Assembly: GCF_015163655.1 (NCBI RefSeq)
Contig: NZ_JADEUF010000002.1
Coordinates: 1 to 64,000, forward strand
Reading direction: 5' to 3'
From: Xenorhabdus griffiniae
GTDB lineage: Bacteria; Pseudomonadota; Gammaproteobacteria; Enterobacterales; Enterobacteriaceae
Length of the DNA: 64,000 nucleotides
Shown here piece after piece: positions 25,613 to 36,082 of the stretch. The translations under genes were made by a program, and so were the position numbers. Within the stretch, counting starts at the first letter, position 1. Every line of letters starts with the position of its first letter. The notes under the pieces are model-generated. The model was not told the origin of the DNA and searched no databases. It saw only the letters and a program-made list of their open reading frames with translations.

Positions 25613-26593
25613 CTAACCGCCAATAAAAGAAAGGTTCGGGGTGATCCCGCTATCCCCTTGATGTAAAAAGTGAGTCTCGCGCTTATGGCGCAATCCACCT
25701 TGAATACGCAATTTCAGGGCATCCAATGATGCATCATCAGACAATAAATCACGCAATGGAATGCCTTGTTCACCAAACAAACATAAATGGAGATTGCCAA
25801 TTGCGGATACCCTCAGGCGATTGCAGCTTTGGCAAAAGTTTTTTTCATACGGCATGATAAGGCCAATTTCTCCCTGATAATCGGGATGACGAAAAACCTG
25901 AGCCGGTCCATCACTACGCGCACGTTGCTGTTGTTGCCATCCCTGTTGTAACAGTTGATGACGGATCACTTCCCCAGAAAGATGATGACGATGAAAAATG
26001 TCACTGCCTTCTCCCGTTTCCATCAGTTCAATAAAACGCAACTGGATAGGACGGCGTTTAATCCAATCAAGAAAAGCAGGCAGGTGAGTATCATTCACAT
26101 TTTTCATCAACACGACATTAACTTTCACTACGTTGAATCCCGCCTCAAAAGCTGCCTCAATACCACGCATAATCTGGAAAAATTTATCTTGTCCGGTAAT
26201 GGCGTAAAATTGGCGAGGATCCAAACTATCAACACTCACATTAATCGCGGTCAGGCCAGCTGATTTCCATTGGGAGACATCCCGTTCCATGCGGTAACCA
26301 TTAGTTGTAACAGCAATTTTTTTAATTTGCGGATTTTCATGAACCGCTGCGATGATGTCGCAAAAATCACGACGCATGGTGGGTTCTCCCCCTGTCAGGC
26401 GGATTTTTTCTGTGCCAAGTTCAGCAAATACTCGGCTAATACGACGAATTTCTGGCAGGGAAAGAAATGATTTATGGTCATGAGACTGATATCCATCAGG
26501 CAGACAATAAGTGCAACGGAAGTTACACACATCAGTAATAGACAATCTCAAATAATAGAACTTGCGTGAGAATACATCTACGAGTTGTTCCAC
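25613..26593 (-). CDS. moaA: GTP 3',8-cyclase MoaA (radical SAM)
   Basis: A radical-SAM enzyme for the first step of molybdenum-cofactor synthesis. The N-terminal cluster is CxxxCxxC at Cys23, 27 and 30 ([10 protein letters not shown]), the second cluster site is [11 protein letters not shown] with a further Cys 14 residues on, and the protein ends in the required Gly-Gly. I choose the GTG at 26593 (326 aa): GGAAGG precedes it at good distance, and the N-terminus then aligns with E. coli MoaA. A TTG five codons earlier is less likely. Upstream lies a Moco riboswitch, so expression probably falls when cofactor is abundant. Confidence 0.94.
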   Translation of the reverse strand: MEQLVDVFSRKFYYLRLSITDVCNFRCTYCLPDGYQSHDHKSFLSLPEIRRISRVFAELGTEKIRLTGGEPTMRRDFCDIIAAVHENPQIKKIAVTTNGYRMERDVSQWKSAGLTAINVSVDSLDPRQFYAITGQDKFFQIMRGIEAAFEAGFNVVKVNVVLMKNVNDTHLPAFLDWIKRRPIQLRFIELMETGEGSDIFHRHHLSGEVIRHQLLQQGWQQQQRARSDGPAQVFRHPDYQGEIGLIMPYEKNFCQSCNRLRVSAIGNLHLCLFGEQGIPLRDLLSDDASLDALKLRIQGGLRHKRETHFLHQGDSGITPNLSFIGG

Positions 26594-26609
26594 AATAACA
26601 CCTTCCAAA

Positions 26610-26690
26610 TACGGGAGATGCCGGCATTTCTACCTGGCATCCTGGTGACTCAGGAGTCACGGCCAGAGCATCATATCAATCTGGTATCCA
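26610..26690 (-). promoter_or_regulatory. molybdenum-cofactor (Moco) riboswitch upstream of moaA
   Basis: Read on the minus strand, the leader contains CTCTGGCC, a GTGACT-CCTG-AGTCAC stem-loop, ACCAGGATGCC, a GATGCC/GGCATC stem and TCTCCCG, ending about 16 bases before the moaA start. Order and sequence of these blocks correspond closely to what I recall of the E. coli moaA leader, the founding Moco RNA motif. Position directly before moaA supports the call. Exact limits are approximate. Confidence 0.8.
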
Positions 26691-26963
26691 TTTGATAGAA
26701 CAGCGACTTAGACACAGAGGCTAGGAGTTAATATCAGGTAAATTTTATATGAACCTAAAATAAAAAGCTAATTCCCGTTCCGATATATATCTTATTATAC
26801 AACGAGTTAACTAATCGCGATAACAGTAGCTTCCTGCGGTGTTCCCAGGTTATCAGGCGCAATGATTGCATAAAATCACATCAATTTCTGAAAGCATCAT
26901 ATTTTGTGATAAATTACATGCGTTTTATTAAAGCCCCTATATTTAGCCAGTAACAGGAATCCT
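26691..26963. other. divergent moaA-ybhK promoter region
   Basis: About 270 bases of AT-rich sequence with the moaA promoter on one side and the ybhK promoter on the other. No coding region is visible. In E. coli moaA and ybhK are also divergent here. Confidence 0.5.
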
Positions 26964-27872
26964 ATGCGAAATCGCACATTAGCTGATTTGGATCGCGTTG
27001 TCGCCCTCGGCGGCGGCCATGGACTTGGACGTGTTATGTCTTCCCTTTCTTCCCTTGGCGCACGTCTGACAGGCATTGTCACGACAACGGACAATGGGGG
27101 TTCCACCGGCAGAATACGACGTTCAGAAGGTGGAATTGCGTGGGGAGATATGCGCAATTGCCTCAATCAGTTAATCACGGAACCTACTATTGCTTCTGCC
27201 ATGTTCGAATATCGGTTTAGTGGCAATGGCGAATTGTCTGGCCACAATTTAGGTAACCTGATGTTGAAGGCCCTAGATCATTTAAGTGTCCGTCCGCTTG
27301 AGGCGATTAACCTGCTCCGCAATCTGCTGAAAGTCAATGCACAGTTGATTCCGATGTCAGAGCAGTCGGTTGATTTGATGGCTGTCGATGATCAAGGCAA
27401 TACTGTGTATGGTGAAGTGAATATCGATCAACTTAATTGTGTGCCACAGGAACTATTGCTTTACCCTCATGTCAATGCCACTAAAGAAGCACTGGATGCC
27501 ATTGAGCAAGCAGATTTGATTTTGATCGGCCCTGGTAGCTTTTTCACCAGCCTGATGCCGTTGTTGCTATTGGAAGATTTAACCCAATCCTTACGGCGCA
27601 GTAATGCAAACATGATTTATATCGGCAACTTAGGAAAAGAGCTCAGCCACGCTGCTGCCAATTTATCATTAAAAGATAAACTGGCAATCATGGAAAATAA
27701 GATTGGCCGTAAGATGATTAATGCGCTTATTGTCGGCCCACGTACTGATATCAGCCCTTTCAGTGACCGCGTTGTGACACAACAGGTTTTAGAAGCGCAG
27801 GATGTCCCTTACCGTCACGACCGTGAATTATTGCGCCAGGCAATTGAGCATACTCTGCAAAAATTGGGTTAG
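26964..27872 (+). CDS. ybhK: YvcK/CofD-like protein YbhK
   Basis: A 302-aa protein of the YvcK family (CofD-like fold, putative gluconeogenesis/morphogenesis factor binding UDP-sugars). The N-terminal nucleotide-binding loop reads [17 protein letters not shown], followed by [24 protein letters not shown], a [11 protein letters not shown] segment and [15 protein letters not shown]. These are the family's conserved blocks. Its biochemical role in enterobacteria is not established. Position divergent to moaA and convergent with uvrB matches E. coli. Confidence 0.93.
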   Translation: MRNRTLADLDRVVALGGGHGLGRVMSSLSSLGARLTGIVTTTDNGGSTGRIRRSEGGIAWGDMRNCLNQLITEPTIASAMFEYRFSGNGELSGHNLGNLMLKALDHLSVRPLEAINLLRNLLKVNAQLIPMSEQSVDLMAVDDQGNTVYGEVNIDQLNCVPQELLLYPHVNATKEALDAIEQADLILIGPGSFFTSLMPLLLLEDLTQSLRRSNANMIYIGNLGKELSHAAANLSLKDKLAIMENKIGRKMINALIVGPRTDISPFSDRVVTQQVLEAQDVPYRHDRELLRQAIEHTLQKLG

Positions 27873-27886
27873 CATTTCAGTCCACT

Positions 27887-27921
27887 GACAAACTCTATTT
27901 AAAATAGAGTTTGTCTTCTTT
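27887..27921. terminator. terminator between ybhK and uvrB
   Basis: Near-perfect hairpin GACAAACTCTATTT / AAATAGAGTTTGTC followed by TTCTTT on the plus strand; it probably ends ybhK transcripts and lies between convergent genes. Confidence 0.7.
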
Positions 27922-28048
27922 AAAATGCAGGTTTATTTCTATTCAAATATAGCAGCTGGAGAACCCTTTCCAGCACTGACAGTCGCCATATTCCATAAAA
28001 GACCAATTAACCAGTCACGATGGCTCACATAAAAACGGAGATAAATTT

Positions 28049-30076
28049 TCAGGAATTAGTAATAAATTGCGTCCGCAATGCCTGAACCTGGTCACGAATA
28101 TTGGCTGCTTGTTCAAATTCGAGATCCCGTGCATGTTGGTACATTTTCTCTTCCAGTTCACGGATTTTTCTCTCCAGCTCTTTCGCTGACAGGTTGCGGT
28201 AATCATCTGTACCCAAAGTAACTTTATTTTTTCCTTTAGCCTTCCCTTTACCATTAACCGGCTGACCAATTTTCAGGATGTCACCAATTTTTTTCTTTAA
28301 ACCTTGCGGTACGATGCCGTGTTCCTGGTTAAATGCCTGCTGTTTGGCTCGACGGCGTTCTGTTTCTTCAATAGCTCTTGCCATCGAATTCGTTATTTTG
28401 TCGCCATATAAAATGGCCTTACCATGCAGGTTACGTGCTGCACGGCCGATGGTTTGGATCAGGGAGCGTTCTGAGCGAAGGAAACCTTCTTTATCTGCGT
28501 CCAAAATTGCCACCAGGGAAACTTCCGGCATATCCAGCCCTTCGCGCAGTAAGTTAATGCCAACCAAAACATCAAATTCACCGAGACGAAGATCACGGAT
28601 AATTTCCACCCGTTCTACAGTATCAATGTCGGAATGGAGATAACGCACTCGTTCACCATGCTCTTCCAAATATTCAGTCAGGTCTTCCGCCATCCGTTTG
28701 GTTAAGGTGGTGACCAACACGCGCTCATTGTTTGCCACACGGATACGGATTTCAGACAGAAGATCATCTACTTGGGTTGCCACTGGGCGGACTTCAACTT
28801 CAGGGTCAATGAGTCCCGTTGGACGCACAACTTGTTCAACAACTTCATGACCGGATTTTTCCAATTCATAATTGCCGGGAGTGGCTGAAATATAAATGGT
28901 CTGTGGTGCCAACGCCTCAAATTCTTCAAACCGCAATGGACGGTTATCCAACGCTGACGGCAAACGGAAACCATATTCCACCAATGTTTCCTTGCGGGAG
29001 CGATCCCCTCGGTACATTCCGCCAATCTGTGGGATAGTAACGTGGGATTCATCCACCACCAGCAAGCCATCCGCCGGCAGGTAGTCAAACAGCGTTGGAG
29101 GGGGTTCACCGGCAGAGCGGCCGGACAGATAACGGGAGTAGTTTTCAATACCAGAGCAGTAACCCAATTCATTCATCATTTCGAGATCAAATTGGGTTCG
29201 CTGGGTAACACGCTGTTCTTCCAATAATTTATCTGACGCCAATAGGATCTTGCGCCGTTGTTCCAACTCCAGTTTGATCTCCTCCATCGCCTGGAGGAGA
29301 CGTTCACGTGGCGTAACATAGTGGGTTTTGGGATAGATGGTATAACGCGGTACATGGTATTCGACCTGCCCTGTCAGCGGATCAAACAGGGAAAGGCGTT
29401 CGACTTCATCATCAAACAATTCTACACGCAAAGCACGTTCGTCCGATTCTGCGGGGAAAATATCAATGACTTCACCACGTACCCGAAATGTTCCGCGCTG
29501 GAATGCCTGATCATTGCGGGTATATTGCAGTTCGGCTAAACGACGCAAGATAGCGCGCTGGTCAATTAACATACCTTCGGTTAAATGCAGCATCATTTTC
29601 AAATAGCTATCAGGATCACCTAAACCATAAATCGCAGAGACAGAAGCCACTACCACAACATCACGGCGTTCCAGCAAGGCTTTCGTTGCGGACAGACGCA
29701 TCTGTTCGATATGTTCATTCACTGAAGCATCTTTTTCGATAAAAGTATCGGAACTGGGCACATAAGCTTCTGGTTGGTAATAATCGTAATAGGAAACAAA
29801 ATACTCCACTGCATTCTCAGGGAAAAACGCTTTCATTTCGCTATAAAGCTGAGCTGCCAATGTCTTATTGGGGGCAAGGATCATGGTGGGTCGATTTAAG
29901 TTTGCGATAACATTGGCAATGGTGAAAGTTTTACCCGATCCAGTTACCCCCAGAAGTGTTTGATGGGCTAGTCCATCTTCCAGCCCTTCCTGTAATTGTC
30001 TGATAGCCGATGGCTGATCGCCTGCCGGTTTAAAATCAGAATATAACTTAAATACCTTATTTGTTTCTTTGCTCAT
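28049..30076 (-). CDS. uvrB: excinuclease ABC subunit B
   Basis: A 675-aa nucleotide-excision-repair helicase that verifies damage with UvrA and recruits UvrC. Motifs: Walker [11 protein letters not shown], the damage-gripping beta-hairpin region [12 protein letters not shown], helicase motifs [10 protein letters not shown] and [18 protein letters not shown], and a C-terminal UVR domain ([23 protein letters not shown] region) that binds UvrC. I start at MSKETNKVF (30076), matching E. coli MSKPFK and preceded by GGGG; the upstream ATG at 30094 has no ribosome site. A LexA box at 30119-30138 and DnaA boxes further up fit the E. coli arrangement. Confidence 0.96.
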   Translation of the reverse strand: MSKETNKVFKLYSDFKPAGDQPSAIRQLQEGLEDGLAHQTLLGVTGSGKTFTIANVIANLNRPTMILAPNKTLAAQLYSEMKAFFPENAVEYFVSYYDYYQPEAYVPSSDTFIEKDASVNEHIEQMRLSATKALLERRDVVVVASVSAIYGLGDPDSYLKMMLHLTEGMLIDQRAILRRLAELQYTRNDQAFQRGTFRVRGEVIDIFPAESDERALRVELFDDEVERLSLFDPLTGQVEYHVPRYTIYPKTHYVTPRERLLQAMEEIKLELEQRRKILLASDKLLEEQRVTQRTQFDLEMMNELGYCSGIENYSRYLSGRSAGEPPPTLFDYLPADGLLVVDESHVTIPQIGGMYRGDRSRKETLVEYGFRLPSALDNRPLRFEEFEALAPQTIYISATPGNYELEKSGHEVVEQVVRPTGLIDPEVEVRPVATQVDDLLSEIRIRVANNERVLVTTLTKRMAEDLTEYLEEHGERVRYLHSDIDTVERVEIIRDLRLGEFDVLVGINLLREGLDMPEVSLVAILDADKEGFLRSERSLIQTIGRAARNLHGKAILYGDKITNSMARAIEETERRRAKQQAFNQEHGIVPQGLKKKIGDILKIGQPVNGKGKAKGKNKVTLGTDDYRNLSAKELERKIRELEEKMYQHARDLEFEQAANIRDQVQALRTQFITNS

Positions 30077-30118
30077 TTTCCCCACGCCATCCATACATCA
30101 ACAAAATTATTTTTATAA

Positions 30119-30138
30119 TACTGGATAAAAAACCAGCT
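30119..30138 (-). promoter_or_regulatory. LexA (SOS) box of uvrB
   Basis: On the minus strand the site reads AGCTGGTTTTTTATCCAGTA, that is CTG-N10-CAG with an AT-rich core. It is very close to the E. coli uvrB SOS box and lies 43 bases before the uvrB start. Expected function: LexA repression of uvrB, relieved on DNA damage. Confidence 0.85.
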
Positions 30139-30677
30139 TCAAGTCAGTTTGGCAAAATAATGTTATTGCCCGGATGTTATTAATCTTATGATATTAACCT
30201 TTGTTTAACATCAAGGATGACTATTTTTATCCCCAGATAATGATCTGGCTCTTTTCTATTTTTGTATTAATGACTGAAATGATAAAGCACGGAATAGCAA
30301 AGAGATGCAAAAAGGAATTGATTTTATTTAACATGTTGATTTTGATTACAAAAAAATCCAAGTAGAGAATAACAGCAAATCTGGCGCAAGCCGCGTACGG
30401 CCTTGCACGAGGATACTTTTCTAAAACTAATACACAAGGTTATCCACAGGAATAGTGGATAACTCAGCAAAACCTATTAAGCATGGGCAGTTGCAGAGTT
30501 ATCCCCACTTATAAATTTTTTCAATAGTGGAATATTTTTATGCTGCTTTCTGATTAATTCACGCGATTTGTTGATCAAAAATAACCCAATGCTTGTCGAA
30601 ATAAAACATCTTCTGCGTGAGAACAACGACTAAAACACGACAGTCAGCATCAACTTTAACTAACTCACAGTAAACAA
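30139..30677. other. gene-free region upstream of uvrB, after bioD
   Basis: About 540 bases without coding potential between bioD and the uvrB promoter. The right half holds a cluster of three DnaA-box-like sequences. The remainder is AT-rich with no further structure I can identify. Confidence 0.6.
30440..30507. promoter_or_regulatory. cluster of DnaA boxes upstream of uvrB
   Basis: A perfect TTATCCACA at 30440-30448, an inverted TTATCCACT at 30454-30462 (reading AGTGGATAA on plus), and TTATCCCCA at 30499-30507. E. coli also has DnaA-binding sequences in the distal uvrB promoter region. Function here is inferred: DnaA-dependent modulation of uvrB transcription or titration of DnaA. Confidence 0.6.
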
Positions 30678-31361
30678 TTAGTTAACCAAAGAATCAATAG
30701 TAATATATTTTCCTATGTGATTTTTATCACATGATTCACTCAGATGAGGGATAACGCCTAATAACGGTGCAGGGATCATGCGCTCCAATGTCTCCAGATA
30801 AGCAGCCTGACGTTTACCGGCTGGTTCAATTTCATTGGCAACCCAGCCTGCCAGTTTTAACCCCGCATACTGAATAGCCTTTGCGGTTAATGCCGCATGG
30901 TTGATACAGCCCAATTTGACACCGACTGTCAAAATTACCGGCAAATTTTCCTGAATCACCCAATCAGCAAACGTCGTATTTTCCGATAATGGCGTATACC
31001 ATCCTCCTGCGCCCTCAATCAAAACCCAGTCAGATTTTTTTGCCAAAACTGCCAGACCTGCTGATAAAACGGAAAAATCGATTGGCTGGTTAAGTTCCGC
31101 ACTGATAATGTGCGGCGATGTCGGTTCCACAAATACCAGTGGATTCACTTCCTGGTAAGTCAATGGCACCGTACTATTCCGTTGCAAGGCCAGTGCATCA
31201 CCATTGCGTATTCCTTCAATCGTCATTTCACTGCCAGATGCCACAGGTTTATAGCCAGCAGTCAAATATCCCTTCTTATTAGCTGCTTGAAGTAAAGCAC
31301 AACTCACCACTGTTTTACCTACTTCGGTATCGGTTCCTGTAAGAAAATATTTATTTGTCAC
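30678..31361 (-). CDS. bioD: dethiobiotin synthetase
   Basis: A 227-aa ATP-dependent carboxylase that closes the ureido ring of dethiobiotin. The P-loop is TGTDTEVGKTVVSCALLQAA near the N-terminus, and GYKPVASGSE and IEGAGGWYTPLS are diagnostic. I choose the GTG at 31361 ([17 protein letters not shown]), which matches the E. coli N-terminus and has GGAG nine bases upstream; an ATG at 31382 is less likely. It overlaps bioC by 11 bases. Last gene of bioBFCD. Confidence 0.93.
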   Translation of the reverse strand: MTNKYFLTGTDTEVGKTVVSCALLQAANKKGYLTAGYKPVASGSEMTIEGIRNGDALALQRNSTVPLTYQEVNPLVFVEPTSPHIISAELNQPIDFSVLSAGLAVLAKKSDWVLIEGAGGWYTPLSENTTFADWVIQENLPVILTVGVKLGCINHAALTAKAIQYAGLKLAGWVANEIEPAGKRQAAYLETLERMIPAPLLGVIPHLSESCDKNHIGKYITIDSLVN

Positions 31362-32124
31362 AATAAATGACTCCAAAAGCAATTTGATAGCTTAATGGGT
31401 AATCCCCATTGTTCCGTGGATATGCTTCAGCAAGCGCTGTTAGACGTTTTTTTGTCATTAATCCCTGCTGGCGGCCATAATGCAGATGTGTTGCACCGAT
31501 CCCTTTTAGAGAATTCAGTAAGGGCAACAGTTGTGGATAGTGCTGGTAATATTGCCGGTTAATGACTTTATGTCGATAGGGTTGACATGCCTGAGTAATT
31601 ACTCGCAATGGCAGAAAATGATTAATATGCCGATAATCATCCACTCGCGCCCAGGCAGTGGCTAATTCATTCAGTGAACCCTGTGCAAGCGTGGAAAACA
31701 CGATCAGTCCACCAGGACGAGTAACACGATAAAATTCGCGCAAGGCGCTTGGCAAATCATTGCACCATTGTACCGCCAGATTGCTGAAACAGAGGTCTAA
31801 GCTGTTATCCGCTAACCCCAAATGTTCGATATCCCCTTGCAAATAATAATCAGCAACTTGTTGTTCCTTTGCATGGCTCAACATACCGGAAGCTAAATCC
31901 AGTGCGATCACTTGTTTCCCTAACTGTTTCCAACGAGCACTAAAAAAACCGGTTCCGCACCCCGCATCCAGTACTCGTCCACCAATCTTTTCCGCTTGTG
32001 CCAATCCCAGCAAATATTCACCGGTTTGCTGTTGCAATTTAGCCACAGTGTCATATTTGGCAGCCGCGCGTCCAAAAGCACCGGCAATCGCTTGCTTGTC
32101 AACGGATTTAACAACCAGATCCAT
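31351..32124 (-). CDS. bioC: malonyl-ACP O-methyltransferase BioC
   Basis: A 257-aa SAM-dependent methyltransferase that methylates malonyl-ACP so that it can enter fatty-acid synthesis to make pimeloyl-ACP. SAM-binding motif I is [15 protein letters not shown], followed by [11 protein letters not shown] and the [11 protein letters not shown] motif; the C-terminal [14 protein letters not shown] is BioC specific. I place the start at ATG 32124 because GGAGG lies seven bases upstream; earlier ATGs (32148, 32145) have no such site. It overlaps bioF by 17 bases. Confidence 0.94.
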   Translation of the reverse strand: MDLVVKSVDKQAIAGAFGRAAAKYDTVAKLQQQTGEYLLGLAQAEKIGGRVLDAGCGTGFFSARWKQLGKQVIALDLASGMLSHAKEQQVADYYLQGDIEHLGLADNSLDLCFSNLAVQWCNDLPSALREFYRVTRPGGLIVFSTLAQGSLNELATAWARVDDYRHINHFLPLRVITQACQPYRHKVINRQYYQHYPQLLPLLNSLKGIGATHLHYGRQQGLMTKKRLTALAEAYPRNNGDYPLSYQIAFGVIYCDK

Positions 32125-33262
32125 GCAATGCCTCCAGTAATGCATCAATGTCGTGCCATGTATGATTGGCTGTCAATGTAATACGCAATCGTGCACTGTC
32201 AGGGGGAACCGTGGGGGGAAGTATCGCTTTAACCCACACTTTTTTTTGCTTAAGCGCATGAGACAGTGCGGTACAACGTTCATTATCACCCACAATTAAT
32301 GGCTGGATGGCCGTTTCTGAATTCATCAATGCAAAAGGCAGATGCTGTGCTTCGTGGCGAAAGTAACGAATGTTGTTTCGCAACCGCTGACGCAACTCAT
32401 CCCCAGCCTTGATTTGCCGTATGGCTTCGGAAAGTGCCACTGCCTGCGCGGGAGGCATTGAGGTACTGTAAATCAGATGCCGAGCATATTGGAGCAAGTA
32501 TTCTGCAGTTTGCTCATCACATAAAACGGCGGCGCCACTCAACCCAAATGCTTTGCCAAAGGTGACGATTAGAATCTCTGGTTTAACATTTTGCATCCAG
32601 CAACTGCCACGTCCTTCATCACCATGAATACCGATACCGTGGGCATCATCCACCATCAGCCAACTTGCTGTAGATTTGGCTTGCTGCGCAATAGCGTCAA
32701 GTGGTGCATAATCGCCATCCATGCTAAAAACACCTTCCGTGACTACCAGCGTCTTACCAAGACATGCTTTTGCCAAATGTTGCTGCAAAGATCCCATATC
32801 ATTGTGCAGAAAACGCCGCAGTTGGGCGGGAGAGTGCATTGCTGCTTCGAGCAACGATGCATGGCTTAGGCGATCGGCAATAATGCAATCTTCCCTTGCC
32901 ATCAACGCCGCAATCACCCCTTGATTAGCGGCATAGCCGGAAATGAAAAGCAAAGCACGAGAGTATCCCAACCACTCAGCCAATTGTTGTTCCAGAGTAT
33001 GATGTGCAGCAGTGTAGCCCGTAACATGCCCTGAACCGCCACTGCCTACACCATATTGCTGGGCACCCTGTTGCCATGCAGCAATAATCTTGGGATGTTG
33101 ACTCAACCCAAGATAATCGTTACTGGAAAAATTAAGATATTGGCCGTCCGACGTAGATAATAAACGTCCATCAGATCCGTGATGGACTTGCCTGTTACGC
33201 CACAGCAGAGTGCCCCAACGTTCGGCCAAACGTCGGGAGAAAAAGTCTGACCAGCTCATCAT
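32108..33262 (-). CDS. bioF: 8-amino-7-oxononanoate synthase
   Basis: A 384-aa PLP enzyme condensing pimeloyl-ACP with L-alanine. Conserved: [25 protein letters not shown], the PLP aspartate in VDDAHGIGI, and the Schiff-base lysine in [12 protein letters not shown]. It overlaps bioB by 4 bases and bioC by 17, so bioBFCD is one tightly coupled operon. The first codons are ATG ATG; the second Met would give exactly the E. coli MSW start. Confidence 0.96.
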   Translation of the reverse strand: MMSWSDFFSRRLAERWGTLLWRNRQVHHGSDGRLLSTSDGQYLNFSSNDYLGLSQHPKIIAAWQQGAQQYGVGSGGSGHVTGYTAAHHTLEQQLAEWLGYSRALLFISGYAANQGVIAALMAREDCIIADRLSHASLLEAAMHSPAQLRRFLHNDMGSLQQHLAKACLGKTLVVTEGVFSMDGDYAPLDAIAQQAKSTASWLMVDDAHGIGIHGDEGRGSCWMQNVKPEILIVTFGKAFGLSGAAVLCDEQTAEYLLQYARHLIYSTSMPPAQAVALSEAIRQIKAGDELRQRLRNNIRYFRHEAQHLPFALMNSETAIQPLIVGDNERCTALSHALKQKKVWVKAILPPTVPPDSARLRITLTANHTWHDIDALLEALHGSGC

Positions 33263-34299
33263 ATTGCCGCATTATAGAATTGTTCGTTATCAGCATTATG
33301 AAAGATGGCTTCTGTCAAATTTTGCTGCTGTTGATTGTCACCAAATGCCGTCTTTGTCTGTTGAGGATTGATACCCAAACGGCGGAACAGTTGCAGATCT
33401 TTATCTTCATTCGGGTTTGGTGTTGTCAGCAACTTACAGCCGTAGAAAATGGAGTTAGCCCCCGCCATAAAGCACATAGCCTGAGTTTGTTCATTCATCT
33501 GTTCACGTCCAGCGGATAAACGGACGTGAGATTTTGGCATCATGATCCGTGCTACCGCAATGGTACGAATAAAGTCAAAAGGATCGACATCTTCATTGTT
33601 TTCCAGTGGCGTCCCTTTTACTTTTACCAGCATATTGATTGGTACACTTTCCGGTGGCTTAGGCAAGTTTGCTAATTGCACTAATAATGCTGCCCGATCG
33701 CGAATTTGCTCTCCCAACCCAACGATACCGCCAGAGCAAACTTTAATGCCCGCATTGCGGACATTATCCAACGTGTCCAGTCTGTCTTGATAACTTCGAG
33801 TGGTGATGATATTGCCGTAAAATTCTGGTGAGGTGTCTAAGTTATGGTTGTAATAGTCCAGACCTGCCTCTGCCAAACGCTGTGCCTGAGAATGGTTCAG
33901 CATACCCAACGTCATGCAGGTTTCCATTCCCAATGCTTTGACTTCCTTGACCATTTTCTCCAAATACGGCATGTCACGTTCATGGGGGTTTTTCCAGGCC
34001 GCCCCCATGCAAAAACGGGTTGAGCCCGCATTTTTCGCTTTATGCGCTGATTCAATGACTTTTTCCACTTCCATCAACCGCTCTTTTTCCAGGCCCGTTT
34101 TGTAACGGGAACTTTGCGGACAATATTTACAGTCTTCTGGGCAAGCGCCGGTCTTGATCGACAGCAAAGTGCTGACCTGTACTTGTTGTGGATCAAAATG
34201 TTCGCGGTGTACCTGTTGTGCCTGAAATAATAATTCAAAAAAAGGTTTATCAAACAACGCCTGTGTTTGTTTGATGGTCCATTGTTGACGCTCGCTCAC
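33259..34299 (-). CDS. bioB: biotin synthase
   Basis: A 346-aa radical-SAM enzyme that inserts sulfur into dethiobiotin. The SAM-cluster cysteines are C53, C57 and C60 in [13 protein letters not shown], identical in position to E. coli BioB; conserved [17 protein letters not shown] and [11 protein letters not shown] provide the [2Fe-2S] and substrate residues. It is first in bioBFCD, divergent from bioA, with the BirA operator between them. Confidence 0.97.
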   Translation of the reverse strand: MSERQQWTIKQTQALFDKPFFELLFQAQQVHREHFDPQQVQVSTLLSIKTGACPEDCKYCPQSSRYKTGLEKERLMEVEKVIESAHKAKNAGSTRFCMGAAWKNPHERDMPYLEKMVKEVKALGMETCMTLGMLNHSQAQRLAEAGLDYYNHNLDTSPEFYGNIITTRSYQDRLDTLDNVRNAGIKVCSGGIVGLGEQIRDRAALLVQLANLPKPPESVPINMLVKVKGTPLENNEDVDPFDFIRTIAVARIMMPKSHVRLSAGREQMNEQTQAMCFMAGANSIFYGCKLLTTPNPNEDKDLQLFRRLGINPQQTKTAFGDNQQQQNLTEAIFHNADNEQFYNAAI

Positions 34300-34350
34300 A
34301 ATAACATCTCCGATGTAAAAAATGTTGTCAGTTTAAATAGCTTCGCTATC

Positions 34351-34384
34351 ATGTCAACCAAAACGAACTAAAAAAGGTTTACAT
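34351..34384. promoter_or_regulatory. BirA (biotin) operator between bioB and bioA
   Basis: Two 9-base arms, ATGTCAACC and GGTTTACAT, are separated by exactly 16 bases; 8 of 9 positions are complementary. Spacing and sequence match the E. coli bio operator, at which biotinyl-AMP-bound BirA represses both divergent transcripts. Confidence 0.88.
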
Positions 34385-34394
34385 TAAAGTTATT

Positions 34395-35663
34395 ATGACT
34401 CCTTCAGATCTTGAATTTGACCAGCGCCATATTTGGCATCCATATACCTCAATGACAAATCCACTTCCCGCCTATCCGATCGTATCAGCCACAGGTGTAG
34501 AATTGGTTTTATCAGACGGTCGCACATTGATTGATGGTATGTCTTCATGGTGGGCGGCTATCCATGGTTATAATCATCCTGCTCTCAATGAAGCCGCAAA
34601 ATCACAAATCGATAAGATGTCCCATGTTATGTTTGGTGGCATAACCCACCCTCCTGCGGTTGCACTGTGCAGGCAATTGGTGGCGATGACGCCGGATGCT
34701 TTGGAGTGTGTTTTTTTGGCGGATTCAGGCTCTGTCGCCGTCGAAGTCGCCCTAAAAATGGCATTGCAATATTGGCAGGCCAAAGGGAAAAAACGCCATC
34801 GTTTCCTGACCCTGCGTCATGGTTATCATGGCGACACTTTCGGGGCTATGTCTGTCTGCGATCCAGACAACTCCATGCATAATCTGTACAAAGGCTATCT
34901 CCCCAACCATCTGTTTGCCGATGCTCCGCAATGCCAGTTTGGTGATGAATGGCAAGCAGAAGATATCGCTTCTTTGAAACAATTATTGCTGCAATATCAT
35001 GATGAAGTAGCCGCTGTGGTTTTAGAACCTATTGTTCAGGGTGCTGGCGGGATGCGAATTTATCATCCTGAATATCTGCGTCAGGTTCGTCAGCTTTGTG
35101 ATGAATATCAGATCTTGTTAATTGCAGATGAGATTGCTACCGGATTTGGGCGAACTGGCAAGTTATTCGCCTGTGAACATGCGCAGATTGAGCCAGATAT
35201 ATTGTGCTTAGGCAAGGCATTGACGGGGGGATATATGACATTGTCCGCAACACTGACTACCCGCCATATTGCTGAAACTATCAGTCAAGGTGAAGCGGGC
35301 TGTTTTATGCATGGCCCAACTTTTATGGGTAATCCTCTGGCTTGCGCCGTCGCCAGTGCCAGCCTGAAATTACTCACTGACAGCCCATGGCAACAACGTA
35401 TTCAAGCAATTGAAACTCAATTAAAAGCAGAACTATTTCCCCTCAAATCACATAGTTTAGTCAAAGATATTCGGGTGTTAGGCGCGATAGGTGTGGTTGA
35501 AATGAAACAGCCCGTAAATGTCGCTTCATTACAACGCCATTTTGTCCAACATGGGGTATGGATCAGGCCATTTGGCCGGTTAATTTACCTGATGCCGCCT
35601 TATATTATTCAAACAGAACAGCTAACAAAGCTGACAAAGGCCATTGCGGGTACAATAAATTAA
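34395..35663 (+). CDS. bioA: adenosylmethionine-8-amino-7-oxononanoate aminotransferase
   Basis: A 422-aa class III PLP aminotransferase that makes 7,8-diaminononanoate with SAM as amino donor. Visible: HIWHPYTSM at the N-terminus, [27 protein letters not shown], the PLP aspartate in [13 protein letters not shown], and the lysine in [13 protein letters not shown]. Divergent from bioB, it shares the BirA operator 11 bases upstream of its ATG. The start is preceded by AAAGG-like sequence inside the operator arm. Confidence 0.96.
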   Translation: MTPSDLEFDQRHIWHPYTSMTNPLPAYPIVSATGVELVLSDGRTLIDGMSSWWAAIHGYNHPALNEAAKSQIDKMSHVMFGGITHPPAVALCRQLVAMTPDALECVFLADSGSVAVEVALKMALQYWQAKGKKRHRFLTLRHGYHGDTFGAMSVCDPDNSMHNLYKGYLPNHLFADAPQCQFGDEWQAEDIASLKQLLLQYHDEVAAVVLEPIVQGAGGMRIYHPEYLRQVRQLCDEYQILLIADEIATGFGRTGKLFACEHAQIEPDILCLGKALTGGYMTLSATLTTRHIAETISQGEAGCFMHGPTFMGNPLACAVASASLKLLTDSPWQQRIQAIETQLKAELFPLKSHSLVKDIRVLGAIGVVEMKQPVNVASLQRHFVQHGVWIRPFGRLIYLMPPYIIQTEQLTKLTKAIAGTIN

Positions 35664-35727
35664 ATAAAATATATCCAGCAGTCATATAAATAGGTTTTCA
35701 TAATACTGAAAGTATCAGATGTTGGTG

Positions 35728-35760
35728 TTCCTTACCCCGCGCGGTGCGCGGGGTAAGGAA
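35728..35760. repeat. perfect GC-rich inverted repeat after bioA
   Basis: Arms of 15 bp, TTCCTTACCCCGCGC and its exact complement, around a GGT loop. No T-run follows, so it is not a classical terminator, though it could act as one or as an RNA 3'-end stabiliser. Confidence 0.75.
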
Positions 35761-35785
35761 TGCTCCTATCATTTTGAAAGCTATT

Positions 35786-35890
35786 TATACGCATTAAACT
35801 TCAAGTCGCAATTTACAACACGATATGAAACCTGATTTATTTCCGCTTAGCAGAGATAAATCACACACATCTTGAAGTTAGATTGGTATA
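35786..35890 (-). repeat. palindromic intergenic repeat, copy 7
   Basis: Starts TATACGCATTAAACTTCAAG and ends TTGAAGTTAGATTGGTATA. The central hairpin is degenerated (TTTCCGCTTAGCAGAGA), unlike the GC-rich core of most copies. Confidence 0.88.
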
Positions 35891-36082
35891 TCTCATTATA
35901 TGACTGGAATAAATAAGTCTGGTTATTATATTCCTAATAAAAAAGCATATTAAATGCATTTAAAAACATCAATCACTGATAAATATTAATGACCAAAACA
36001 GAAGTTATTGTGTCACCTAAAAATAAATTCTTTGATATATTCATGACGTAACCACACTTATTTAAACAAAGAGGAAAATATC

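Larger units (their letters stand above)
35664..36082. other. gap between bioA and the 192-aa gene
   Basis: About 420 bases with no gene. It contains a 33-base perfect palindrome (35728-35760) and a copy of the intergenic repeat (35786-35890). The rest is AT-rich and probably holds the promoter of the 192-aa gene. Confidence 0.6.
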
